Shown here piece after piece: positions 17,322-24,503 of a DNA stretch of 64,000 nucleotides. The notes under the pieces are model-generated. The model searched no databases. It saw only the letters and a list, made by a program, of their open reading frames with translations, and was not told the origin of the DNA. Within the stretch, counting starts at the first letter, position 1, and each line of letters begins with the position of its first letter. Position numbers and translations under genes: made by a program. The stretch covers positions 62,001 to 126,000 of the forward strand of contig CADEFM010000011.1 of the NCBI GenBank assembly GCA_902826605.1. Reading direction: 5' to 3'. This DNA comes from an uncultured Acidobacteriota bacterium. GTDB lineage: Bacteria; Acidobacteriota; Terriglobia; Bryobacterales; Bryobacteraceae.

Positions 17322-18509
17322 TCAGTACTTCGCAACGCTCGGATCCACCTTATCGCTCCAAGCCGTAATCCCACCCAGCATGTTCCGCACGTTCGTGAAG
17401 CCCTGCGCGCGCAGGAAATCGCAGGCTTTCGCGCTGCGGCCGCCCATCTTGCAGTGCACGATGGTCTCGACGTTGGGGTCCAGTTCGCCGATGCGCTTGG
17501 GAACGTCGTTCAGCGGAATTAGCTTCGCGCCGGGGATGCTCGCGATCTGGTATTCGTGCGGTTCACGCACGTCGATGAACTGGAACGGCTTGCCGCCATC
17601 GAGCTTAGCCTTCAACGCCACGGCGTCAATCTCGGTATCGGAAATATAACCTGCCATCGGGGCGGCCTCCTCCTTGATTTCTGACGGATGCGGCACGCCG
17701 CAGAATTGGTAGTAGTCGATCAGCTCGGTCTGCGTCGGGTGGTCGCCGCACACCGGGCACTCGGGATTGCGGCGCAGTTTCAACTCACGGAAACGCATGG
17801 CCAGCGCGTCGTACAACATCAGGCGGCCCACTAGTGTCTCGCCCACGCCCAGAATCAGCTTCACCGCTTCGGTGGCCTGCACCAAGCCGATGATGCCCGG
17901 CAGAATGCCCAGCACGCCGCCTTCGGCGCAGCTCGGAACCAGGCCCGGAGGTGGCGGCTCCGGATACAAGCAGCGGTAGCACGGCCCGCCGGGATACGCG
18001 AACACCGTGGCCTGACCTTCAAACCGGAAGATGGAGCCGTACACGTTCGGCTTCTTCAAAATCACGCACGCGTCGTTGATCAGGTAGCGCGTCGGGAAGT
18101 TATCCGTCCCGTCGATCACCATGTCGTAATCCTTCATGATGTCGAACGCATTTTCACTCGAGATGGCGGTCTCGAATTTGTCCACCTGCATGTACGGATT
18201 AATGTCGAGCATGGACTCGGCCGCTGAATCCAGCTTCTTCTTGCCGACGTCCTTGGTGCCGTGGATCACCTGCCTCTGCAGGTTGGTGAAATCGACGACG
18301 TCAAAATCCACGATGCCGATGCGCCCGATGCCGGACGCCGCCAGATACAGTCCCAGCGGAGCGCCTAACCCGCCCGCGCCCACCATCAGCACTTTGGCGT
18401 TCTTCAGCTTGAGCTGGCCTTCCATGCCCACTTCGGGCAGGATCAGGTGGCGCGAGTAGCGCAGGATTTCGTCTTTATTCAACGCAACCGGAGGAGCCAT
18501 GGTCGCCAT
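17322..18509 (-). CDS. moeZ: MoeZ-like sulfur-carrier adenylyltransferase/sulfurtransferase (MoeB/ThiF + rhodanese fusion)
   Basis: This 395-residue protein first activates the C terminus of a ubiquitin-like sulfur carrier by adenylation, then its rhodanese domain helps deliver sulfur. The ThiF/E1 domain (about 10-260) shows RYSRHLILPEVG, VGAGGLGAP, DFDVVDFTNLQRQ and two zinc CxxC pairs (CYRC and CPVC). The rhodanese domain (about 290-395) has the active Cys in VHCKMGGRSAKA. The same fusion is found in mycobacterial MoeZ, which serves CysO. It is the last gene of the cysM operon, with AGAGG eight bases before ATG 18509. Confidence 0.9.
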   Translation of the reverse strand: MATMAPPVALNKDEILRYSRHLILPEVGMEGQLKLKNAKVLMVGAGGLGAPLGLYLAASGIGRIGIVDFDVVDFTNLQRQVIHGTKDVGKKKLDSAAESMLDINPYMQVDKFETAISSENAFDIMKDYDMVIDGTDNFPTRYLINDACVILKKPNVYGSIFRFEGQATVFAYPGGPCYRCLYPEPPPPGLVPSCAEGGVLGILPGIIGLVQATEAVKLILGVGETLVGRLMLYDALAMRFRELKLRRNPECPVCGDHPTQTELIDYYQFCGVPHPSEIKEEAAPMAGYISDTEIDAVALKAKLDGGKPFQFIDVREPHEYQIASIPGAKLIPLNDVPKRIGELDPNVETIVHCKMGGRSAKACDFLRAQGFTNVRNMLGGITAWSDKVDPSVAKY

Positions 18510-18528
18510 AAGGGTACCTCTTCTCTTC

Positions 18529-18804
18529 TTACAGGCCGCCCGCGATGCTTGGCACGATGGAAAGCGTATCTCCGGCCGCCACCGCCGTCGCGTCCTTCTT
18601 CAGGTAGCGGATGTCTTCATCGTTCAAGTAGACGTTGACGAAGCTTCGCATCTTGCCTTCGTCGTTAAAAAGCTGTTTGCGCAAATCGGGAAACTGCGTG
18701 GTCAGCGCGCCCAGCACCTCGCCGACGGTCGCGCCCGCCAGTTCGACGGAATCGTGCTTCTCAGCGAACTGCCGCAGAGGAGTGGGGATCAGGACTTTGG
18801 CCAT
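18529..18804 (-). CDS. MoaD/CysO-like sulfur carrier protein ending in Gly-Gly-Leu
   Basis: This 91-residue beta-grasp protein (MAKVLIPTPLRQFAEKHDSV, VNVYLNDEDIRYL) ends SIVPSIAGGL. Family members normally end exactly at Gly-Gly, which is adenylated and converted to a thiocarboxylate. Here one Leu follows, so the tail should have to be clipped before activation. The gene overlaps the JAMM peptidase gene by 16 bp and is followed by the MoeZ-like activating enzyme. Together with cysM this points to a CysO-type cysteine pathway rather than molybdopterin synthesis; no MoaE is near. The extra Leu codon (CTG before TAA) is directly readable on the strand. Confidence 0.87.
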   Translation of the reverse strand: MAKVLIPTPLRQFAEKHDSVELAGATVGEVLGALTTQFPDLRKQLFNDEGKMRSFVNVYLNDEDIRYLKKDATAVAAGDTLSIVPSIAGGL

Positions 18805-19214
18805 AACAATTCTTCTTTCTTCGCTTCGGTCTGCTCGGCGTTCGGCAGAAAGCTGTTGGCGTGATCGAACTTGCCGCCTTTAATAGATAGTACGACGAAC
18901 GAATACCAGGGGCACGAATTCTCCAAATCCGTCTTCGAAAAATACGCGTCGCAATCGGGATGCGAATGGAAGACGCCGATCAGGTCCAGCCCTGCCGCCC
19001 GCGCCTTCTTGTCGGCCGCCAGCAAATCTTCCGGACGCAGCTCGTAGCGTGCGCCCTGTGCACCATCGTAGGCATTTTCCAAGGGTTCGGCGATGGTCAC
19101 GTCTTTCGTGTCGCCGTCGATTCGCCCGATCATTGCGCCGCAGCACTCGTTCGGGAATTTCGCTTCGGCATGCGCCACCATGGCGCGCCATGCGGTTTCG
19201 TTAATCTTGATCAT
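18789..19214 (-). CDS. JAMM/MPN+ metallopeptidase (Mec+-like)
   Basis: This protein of about 141 residues has the full JAMM zinc-peptidase motif: the early Glu in PNECCGAMIG, then HSHPDCDAYFSKTD (H-x-H-x10-D). In mycobacteria the related Mec+ frees cysteine from CysO-cysteine. In other sulfur-carrier systems JAMM peptidases remove C-terminal residues beyond Gly-Gly. With a carrier ending GGL next door, this enzyme may do one or both jobs. It overlaps cysM at its 5' end and the carrier at its 3' end. I chose ATG 19214 (MIKINETAW), which matches the family start; a GTG at 19229 would add five residues. Confidence 0.87.
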   Translation of the reverse strand: MIKINETAWRAMVAHAEAKFPNECCGAMIGRIDGDTKDVTIAEPLENAYDGAQGARYELRPEDLLAADKKARAAGLDLIGVFHSHPDCDAYFSKTDLENSCPWYSFVVLSIKGGKFDHANSFLPNAEQTEAKKEELLWPKS

Positions 19215-20151
19215 TCCAAAAGGGCTCACTTAGGTACTTCGTAGCGCCATCACATAGCATGGTAACCACCACGCCGTTCTTGCCTTCGGCAGTCAGCTTC
19301 TTCGCCACTTCATGCGCCGCATGTACGTTGGCGCCGGAGGACATGCCTACCAGCAGTCCTTCATGGCGTCCCAGCCAACGCGTCATCCGATAGGCGTCTT
19401 CTGTTTCAATCCATACATTATCGTCGGCCAGTTTCGGATCGTAAATCGCGGGCACGATAGCCGTCGGCATGTGTTTCAGACCTTCCAGCCCGTGGAACCC
19501 GGACGACGGCTGCGCCGAAATGCAGCGGACATGCGGCACGTCCTGTTTCAAACGACGCGATGTTCCCGTGAACGTGCCGCTGGTGCCAAGGCTGGTCACA
19601 AAGTGCGTGATGCGCCCTTCCGTCTGGCGGATTAACTCCACACCGGTTCCTTCAAAGTGCGCGCGCCAGTTGGCGGAGTTGCCGTACTGGTCGGGATAAA
19701 AATACTTCTCGGCGCCTTCGGCAAAAATCTTCTGGCACAAGCGAATCGCCCCGTCCGAGCCTTCGCCGGGATCGGAAAAAACCATCTCCGCTCCGTAGGC
19801 CTTCAGAATTTGCTTGCGCTCATGCGAAGCGTTGGCGGGCAGGCACAGCTTCACTCGATAGCCCCTAATCGCGCAGATCATCGCATACGCGATACCCGTG
19901 TTACCGCTGGTGGCATCCAACAGAACGTGGTCCTTGGTCAGCTTGCCGGAGCGCTCGCCTTCCAAAATCATGTTCAACCCCGCCCGGTCTTTCACGGACC
20001 CGCCCGGATTGAAAAACTCGGCCTTGGCGTAGATTTCGACGCCCGGCAGATGCTGGTCCAGCTTCGCCAGACGGAGCAGCGGCGTATTTCCGATGCGCGA
20101 AAGCAGGGAAAACTCAGGTTTCACAGGGGTTTGCAAGGCGGCCAATGCCAT
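19201..20151 (-). CDS. cysM: Cysteine synthase, CysM type (PLP-dependent)
   Basis: This 316-residue fold-type II PLP enzyme makes cysteine from an activated serine and a sulfur donor. The PLP Lys is Lys54 in NPGGSVKDRAG. DATSGNTGIAYA binds the substrate carboxylate, and TSLGTSGTFTG grips the PLP phosphate. It is the first gene of an operon with a JAMM peptidase, a sulfur carrier and a MoeZ-like E1, as in the CysM-CysO-Mec+ set that uses a protein thiocarboxylate. Whether the acceptor is O-phosphoserine or O-acetylserine cannot be read with certainty here. A good promoter lies at 20170-20199. Confidence 0.88.
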   Translation of the reverse strand: MALAALQTPVKPEFSLLSRIGNTPLLRLAKLDQHLPGVEIYAKAEFFNPGGSVKDRAGLNMILEGERSGKLTKDHVLLDATSGNTGIAYAMICAIRGYRVKLCLPANASHERKQILKAYGAEMVFSDPGEGSDGAIRLCQKIFAEGAEKYFYPDQYGNSANWRAHFEGTGVELIRQTEGRITHFVTSLGTSGTFTGTSRRLKQDVPHVRCISAQPSSGFHGLEGLKHMPTAIVPAIYDPKLADDNVWIETEDAYRMTRWLGRHEGLLVGMSSGANVHAAHEVAKKLTAEGKNGVVVTMLCDGATKYLSEPFWNDQD

Positions 20152-20169
20152 GTTTGAGGGTACCTATTG

Positions 20170-20199
20170 ATTGTAGAGACTCCCCCAAAACCAAGTCAA
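20170..20199 (-). promoter_or_regulatory. Sigma70-type promoter of the cysM operon
   Basis: On the minus strand TTGACT (20199-20194) and TACAAT (20175-20170) are separated by 18 bp. Each matches five of six consensus positions. Transcription would begin about 10-15 bp before the cysM ATG at 20151, so the 5' leader would be very short. The spacing and matches are seen directly; activity is inferred. Confidence 0.6.
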
Positions 20200-20311
20200 C
20201 ACGCGACGATTTCGGGGACACTTGCATTAGAATCACTGGGCGGGAAAAAGTCGCAAGTTTCCCGTTACCAAATAAAGATGTAACGGCGGAGTACTGAGTA
20301 TACTTACGATC

Positions 20312-20557
20312 ATGCCCGGGGAGCTCATCACAATCGGGTCATACACTACCGCTATTGAGGCCAATCTCGTCAAGTCGCTCCTGGAGGCATTTGGAATTCA
20401 GGCAGTCTTGGCGGATCATCACTCTATCAATGCCAACTGGTCGCTGTCACATGCGCTCGGTGGGGTGAAGGTCCGCGTTCTGGAATCCGATGCGGAGGCA
20501 GCTCGAGAGCTGATCCGTCCGGAAGCAGACTGGCATGACGACCAAGAATCGGACTAG
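20312..20557 (+). CDS. Small DUF2007-type putative signal-transducing protein
   Basis: This 81-residue protein reads GSYTTAIEANLVKSLLEAFG at the start and GGVKVRVLESDAEAARELI toward the end. It matches the DUF2007 pattern, an alpha/beta GlnB-like small domain often called a putative prokaryotic signal-transducing protein. In other bacteria the domain accompanies regulatory or membrane proteins. No partner can be assigned here. The start ATG 20312 fits the family. A 70-bp gap separates it from the sulfite dehydrogenase gene, so it may be its own unit. Confidence 0.7.
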   Translation: MPGELITIGSYTTAIEANLVKSLLEAFGIQAVLADHHSINANWSLSHALGGVKVRVLESDAEAARELIRPEADWHDDQESD

Positions 20558-20631
20558 GCCAGTCCAACATGCTGCTCTCGTGGGGATCGGGACTTAAGTA
20601 GCATGTCCCCTTATTTGTTAGTCTGAATAGC

Positions 20632-21840
20632 ATGAAGAAAGACCCTAGTCGCCGCAAGCTTCTTTCGATGGGAGCCGGTCTGGCCGCGCTCACCGCTTGC
20701 ACCGCCGAGAAACAAGAAGCACCCAGTCAAGTGGGTAAGGCTCTATCGCCCTACGGTGAGCGCTCGTCGCGTGAGACGGCCAAACGCCTGGTGCCCGCCG
20801 ATTCGAAGACGCCCTCCACTGGAGGCTCCCGTACCCCTCTGCAAGAATCCTACGGTACTATCACGCCGTCGTCTTTGCATTTCGAGCGGCACCACTCGGG
20901 CGTGCCGGATCTCGATCCCGCCACGCACGAATTACTGATTCACGGACTTGTCGAGCAACCCCTTGTTTATTCTCTAGCGGACCTGAAGCGCTTCCCAGCC
21001 ACCACGCGCGTGCACTTCGTGGAGTGCTCGGGCAACGGCACCTCCGAGTACACAGCGGCGCTTGGACCCACTGCGCAGGTGAGCCACGGTCTCGCCAGTT
21101 GCAGTGAATGGACTGGCGTTCCCGTCAAACTGCTGCTCGCCGAAGCGAAACTCAAGCCTGAAGCGAAATGGGTGATCGCGGAGGGCGGCGATGCCTGCAA
21201 GCTGGCGCGTAGTATTCCGCTTGCGAAGTTGATGGACGACGCGATGATCGTATACGCGCAGAACGGGGAAGCGATTCGGCCCGAACAGGGCTATCCGATG
21301 CGTCTCCTACTGCCGGGCTTTGAAGGCAATACCAACGTGAAGTGGATTCGCCGTCTGCACGCCACAGCCGAGCCCGCGCAAACCACGCATGAAACCGCCT
21401 ACTATACGGACTTAATGCCCGATGGAAAGGCGCGCCAGTTTTCCTTCGATTTGGAAGGCAAGTCCGTGATCACGCACCCATCCGGCGGACAGAAACTGAC
21501 TGGCGGAGCGGGTGCATTTGAAATCACGGGACTCGCGTGGAGTGGCCGCGGCAAAATTACTCGAGTTGAGGTTTCGTCGGACGGCGGCAAAACGTGGAAG
21601 GATGCCGAACTCAACCAGCCCATCCATTCGAAAGCCTTTGTGCGATTCCGCATGCCTTGGAATTGGGACGGCGGCGCAGTCACATTGCAATCTCGCGCCA
21701 CTGATGACAGCGGCTACACGCAAGTCTCGCAAGACGAACTGGCCGCCGCGCGAGGCCGCAACTATCGCTATCACAATAATGGAATCAAGGTCTGGTACAT
21801 CCAGCCCGATGGGAGCGTCACGCATGCTGCTCAGGTTTAG
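20632..21840 (+). CDS. Sulfite dehydrogenase molybdopterin subunit (SoxC/SorA-like)
   Basis: This 402-residue protein of the sulfite oxidase family would oxidise sulfite to sulfate in the periplasm and pass electrons to the cytochrome c encoded next. Cys132 in HFVECSGNG is the molybdenum ligand. LLLPGFEGNTNVKWI and a C-terminal Ig-like dimerisation domain (about 300-395, VEVSSDGGKTWKDAEL) are typical of SoxC-type enzymes. The N terminus has a twin-arginine motif (SRRKLLSMG) followed by a Cys in LTAC that could also be lipidated. The downstream cytochrome gene overlaps by 17 bp. mobA, a cofactor-maturation gene, lies about 1.3 kb away. Confidence 0.9.
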   Translation: MKKDPSRRKLLSMGAGLAALTACTAEKQEAPSQVGKALSPYGERSSRETAKRLVPADSKTPSTGGSRTPLQESYGTITPSSLHFERHHSGVPDLDPATHELLIHGLVEQPLVYSLADLKRFPATTRVHFVECSGNGTSEYTAALGPTAQVSHGLASCSEWTGVPVKLLLAEAKLKPEAKWVIAEGGDACKLARSIPLAKLMDDAMIVYAQNGEAIRPEQGYPMRLLLPGFEGNTNVKWIRRLHATAEPAQTTHETAYYTDLMPDGKARQFSFDLEGKSVITHPSGGQKLTGGAGAFEITGLAWSGRGKITRVEVSSDGGKTWKDAELNQPIHSKAFVRFRMPWNWDGGAVTLQSRATDDSGYTQVSQDELAAARGRNYRYHNNGIKVWYIQPDGSVTHAAQV

Positions 21841-22354
21841 TTTCATTACGCTGCTGGCGTGTGCGCTCGGCTTTGGGCAGGGCCGCATCGGCCGCCCCGC
21901 GCCCGAAGAAAGGATTAAGGCGATGGACATCACCACCATGTCCAACGGCGCCGGCCTGCCCGAAGGCAAGGGCACGGCTGCTGCGGGGAAGAGTATTTAC
22001 AAAGAGAAGTGCGAGACCTGCCACAACGAAAAATTGGAGGGCCGCGAAGGCCAGTACCCGGGTTTGGTCGGCGGAATCGGGTCCATCAATACCCCGAAGC
22101 CGGCAAAGACCGTTGGCAGTTACTGGCCGTACGCGACTACGGTCTTTGACTATATCCGCCGCGCCATGCCCTACGATCAACCGGGCAGCTTGTCCAGTGA
22201 CGAAGTCTATGCCGTGGTCGCACTCATCTTGAGCGCCAACGGCATCATCGGAGAAAACGTCGAAATGAACAAGACTTCGCTTCCTAAAGTGAAGATGCCC
22301 AACGCAGGCAATTTCGTGCCCGACGCACGTCCGGATGTGAAGGCCAAGCGATAG
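21824..22354 (+). CDS. Cytochrome c, electron acceptor of the sulfite dehydrogenase (SoxD/SorB-like)
   Basis: This 176-residue secreted c-type cytochrome has a signal peptide (MLLRFSFITLLACALGFG) and one haem site, CETCH, at residues 63-67. The long segment after the haem motif with PYATTVFDYIRRAMPYDQPG and LSSDEVYAVVALIL matches the cytochrome subunit that accompanies SoxC-like sulfite dehydrogenases. A longer open frame extends upstream, but it lies inside the dehydrogenase gene in another frame. I therefore chose ATG 21824, which coincides with the signal peptide. It is translationally coupled to the preceding gene. Confidence 0.9.
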   Translation: MLLRFSFITLLACALGFGQGRIGRPAPEERIKAMDITTMSNGAGLPEGKGTAAAGKSIYKEKCETCHNEKLEGREGQYPGLVGGIGSINTPKPAKTVGSYWPYATTVFDYIRRAMPYDQPGSLSSDEVYAVVALILSANGIIGENVEMNKTSLPKVKMPNAGNFVPDARPDVKAKR

Positions 22355-22376
22355 GAGATCCGGGCGCGCTACGCCA

Positions 22377-23114
22377 TCACACGCGGTCCATCGCCAAAAA
22401 CTCCTGCACATGTGGGTGCTCGCACTTTTCCAGGTCTTTCACAGGTCCGAAGTAGATCGCCTTGCCCTCATGCAGCACTACAACCCGATCCGCCACCTTA
22501 CGCATCAATTCCAGATCGTGAGTAACTACAACGCTAGTCAAGTGAAGTTGTGTTTTTAAGCGGAGCATCACGTCGCTCAAGTGCTCGCTCATGATCGGGT
22601 CCACCATGGTTGTCGGTTCGTCATAGAGAATACACTCGGGCTGAAACGCCAGCGCCCGCGCGATCGCCACGGCGCGTTTATAGCCTGTGGAGATGTCGGC
22701 CGGGTACACGTCCCTGTATTCGAGCAAGCCCACGAGCGTCAGCAATCCATCTACTACATCCTCTTTGTTTTGTTCGTTATAGTCTTCGCGCAATTCCAGG
22801 GAAAACAGGATGTTCTCGCCTACTGTGAGCGAATCGAACAGCGCGCCGGACTGGAACACCATGGTGACCTTCTTGCGAATCTTCCGAAGTTCGGCCTCGG
22901 TCATCTCAGTGATGTCTTCGTAGGAAACGATCACGCGCCCCGAATCCGGCTTTATGAACCCCATAATGTGCCCCAGGCTGACGGACTTCCCCACGCCGCT
23001 TTGCCCGATAATCGCCAGCGTTTCGCCCGCGTCCAAGTGAAAATTGACATCGACTAAAACCGGGTAGTCGAACGTCTTATATACGTTGCCGAACTCGATG
23101 TAATGCTGGCTCAT
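22377..23114 (-). CDS. MlaF-like ABC transporter ATPase with an atypical signature motif
   Basis: This protein of about 245 residues has Walker A GQSGVGKSVSLGHIMG and Walker B CILYDEPTTMVDP, followed by VVTHDLELMRKVADR. The SGVGKSV and DEPTTMVDP forms are those of MlaF/Ttg2A-type ATPases of lipid (MCE) transporters. The signature helix reads DISTGYKRAVAIARA where LSGG-type is usual, a marked change. No MlaE permease or MCE protein is adjacent, so the partner must be elsewhere. The ATG at 23114 overlaps the mobA stop (ATGA), which decides the start. Confidence 0.8.
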   Translation of the reverse strand: MSQHYIEFGNVYKTFDYPVLVDVNFHLDAGETLAIIGQSGVGKSVSLGHIMGFIKPDSGRVIVSYEDITEMTEAELRKIRKKVTMVFQSGALFDSLTVGENILFSLELREDYNEQNKEDVVDGLLTLVGLLEYRDVYPADISTGYKRAVAIARALAFQPECILYDEPTTMVDPIMSEHLSDVMLRLKTQLHLTSVVVTHDLELMRKVADRVVVLHEGKAIYFGPVKDLEKCEHPHVQEFLAMDRV

Positions 23115-23686
23115 GTATGGGAAACTTCCCATTCAGCGGGAGTGTTTACGTTCCGCAGCAGGATAGGGTTGTCCACCGGCCAGGGAACGGCGGCGACGGC
23201 CGATAGAAGATCATGCATTCTAAAGGATTTACGGGCGAGGGCAGCTTCCACGGCGCGCAGCGCCCGTCGATGGTATACAGCACACAATGGGTGCAGGCCG
23301 GCATCTGTCTGAGCGACAAGGCAAGTGGCGTCGGCCGCCTTGGCGGCGTTGAGCAGTTCGGTGAGCAGCTTGGTGGTGAGATCCGGCATATCGCAGGCGG
23401 CGATCAGGTTCCAGTCGGCCATGTCCAGTTTCAAGGCTGTATAAACGCCCCCCAGAGGTCCGCAATGTTCCATCAAGTCCGCCACCACTGGAAGGCCCAG
23501 CGAGTGGTAACGCTCGGGTTCGCCGACCAGAGTGACGCACCCCGCCGCTTCCGCAACACGCGACGCGATGCGCTCGACCAGAGTGATGCCCCCGGCAGGC
23601 AGCAGGGCCTTGTCGCGCCCCATGCGCCGACTCTGCCCGCCCGTAAGCACGAAACCCGCGCTGCTTTCCCGGCCTGCCGCTTCCAT
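23111..23686 (-). CDS. mobA: Molybdenum cofactor guanylyltransferase
   Basis: This 191-residue nucleotidyltransferase attaches GMP to molybdopterin, giving the bis-MGD form of the cofactor. The family loop is clear in FVLTGGQSRRMGRDKALLP, with HCGPLGGVYTAL and CDMPDLTTKLLTEL as the metal-binding region, and LLRNVNTPAEW at the end. The sulfite dehydrogenase nearby uses plain Mo-cofactor, so MobA must serve other molybdoenzymes. It is coupled to the ABC ATPase gene by a 4-bp overlap. It is divergent from the lytic transglycosylase gene with only a few bases between starts. Confidence 0.9.
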   Translation of the reverse strand: MEAAGRESSAGFVLTGGQSRRMGRDKALLPAGGITLVERIASRVAEAAGCVTLVGEPERYHSLGLPVVADLMEHCGPLGGVYTALKLDMADWNLIAACDMPDLTTKLLTELLNAAKAADATCLVAQTDAGLHPLCAVYHRRALRAVEAALARKSFRMHDLLSAVAAVPWPVDNPILLRNVNTPAEWEVSHT

Positions 23687-23692
23687 GAGACG

Positions 23693-24481
23693 ATGGTAAC
23701 AAGCCGCACCCCATACAGTGGGGGCGTATCTTTGGAATCTTTATTCGGCATGTTAGCGTTGATCGCCATCCTGATCGCGTCCCCGGTATCCGCGGCTGAG
23801 CGCCCGTCGTCGTTGCTTAGGACTGGAGCAGCGGAGCCCGCCGGCAAAATCTCCAGCGTGCGTGTGGACCGTCGCACTGGCAAACTAGTGCGCAACGTCT
23901 TCATTTCCGGGGGGACGGCCGCCGCCGGTTCACCTATCCGCATTCCCGCGCCGCCGGCGAGGATCGCCGAAATTGTGGAGCAGAGTGCCCGTTCCCATGG
24001 TGTGGACCCATTATTGGTTCATTCCGTGATCCAGGTGGAAAGCAATTACAACCTCCACGCCGTATCATCGAAAGGCGCGGAAGGACTGATGCAGTTGATG
24101 CCCGGCACCTCCAGGCAACTGCGAGTGGGTAATAGCTTCGACCCTGCCCAAAACATCGAGGCGGGCGTGAGATACTTAAAACAGCTTCAAGAGACTTACA
24201 AAGACGATCGGTTGGCGTTGGCCGCATATAACGCTGGGCCGGGCGCGGTGGATCGCTTTCATCAGGTTCCACCTTACGTGGAAACACGGAATTACGTAGA
24301 ACAGGTCGCGAAACGATATAGAGCGGCGAAAAACGCCGCCGGTGGACGGAAGGAACAGGAAGCAACCGAGCAGGCCAGCCCAGTGCCGGCCAGCCAGGAG
24401 GTTCCCGTTGAACGATATCCGAAGCTGGAGCAGTTCCTGGATCAGGATGGGAAGCTGTACCTCAGAACGGTCCAACCGTAA
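23693..24481 (+). CDS. Lytic murein transglycosylase (SLT domain), exported
   Basis: This protein of about 262 residues would cleave peptidoglycan glycan strands. The SLT domain spans about residues 90-200. The catalytic Glu is Glu116 in VIQVESNYNLHAVSSKGAEG, followed by LMQLMPGTSRQLRV and LALAAYNAGPGAVDR. A membrane-targeting segment (MLALIAILIASPVSA, about 20-34) precedes it. The tail is charged and ends in a short conserved-looking KLEQFLDQDGKLYLRTV. The start is uncertain between ATG 23693 and a Met at 23750, the latter placing the signal peptide at the very N terminus. The AMIN amidase gene follows 22 bp later, making a cell-wall cleavage pair. Confidence 0.88.
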   Translation: MVTSRTPYSGGVSLESLFGMLALIAILIASPVSAAERPSSLLRTGAAEPAGKISSVRVDRRTGKLVRNVFISGGTAAAGSPIRIPAPPARIAEIVEQSARSHGVDPLLVHSVIQVESNYNLHAVSSKGAEGLMQLMPGTSRQLRVGNSFDPAQNIEAGVRYLKQLQETYKDDRLALAAYNAGPGAVDRFHQVPPYVETRNYVEQVAKRYRAAKNAAGGRKEQEATEQASPVPASQEVPVERYPKLEQFLDQDGKLYLRTVQP

Positions 24482-24503
24482 TTTTTGCTATCTCCCCCGG
24501 TGG

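Noticed and set aside
21512..21823. Upstream extension of the cytochrome c frame
   Set aside because: It overlaps the sulfite dehydrogenase gene in another frame, and the signal peptide starts at 21824.
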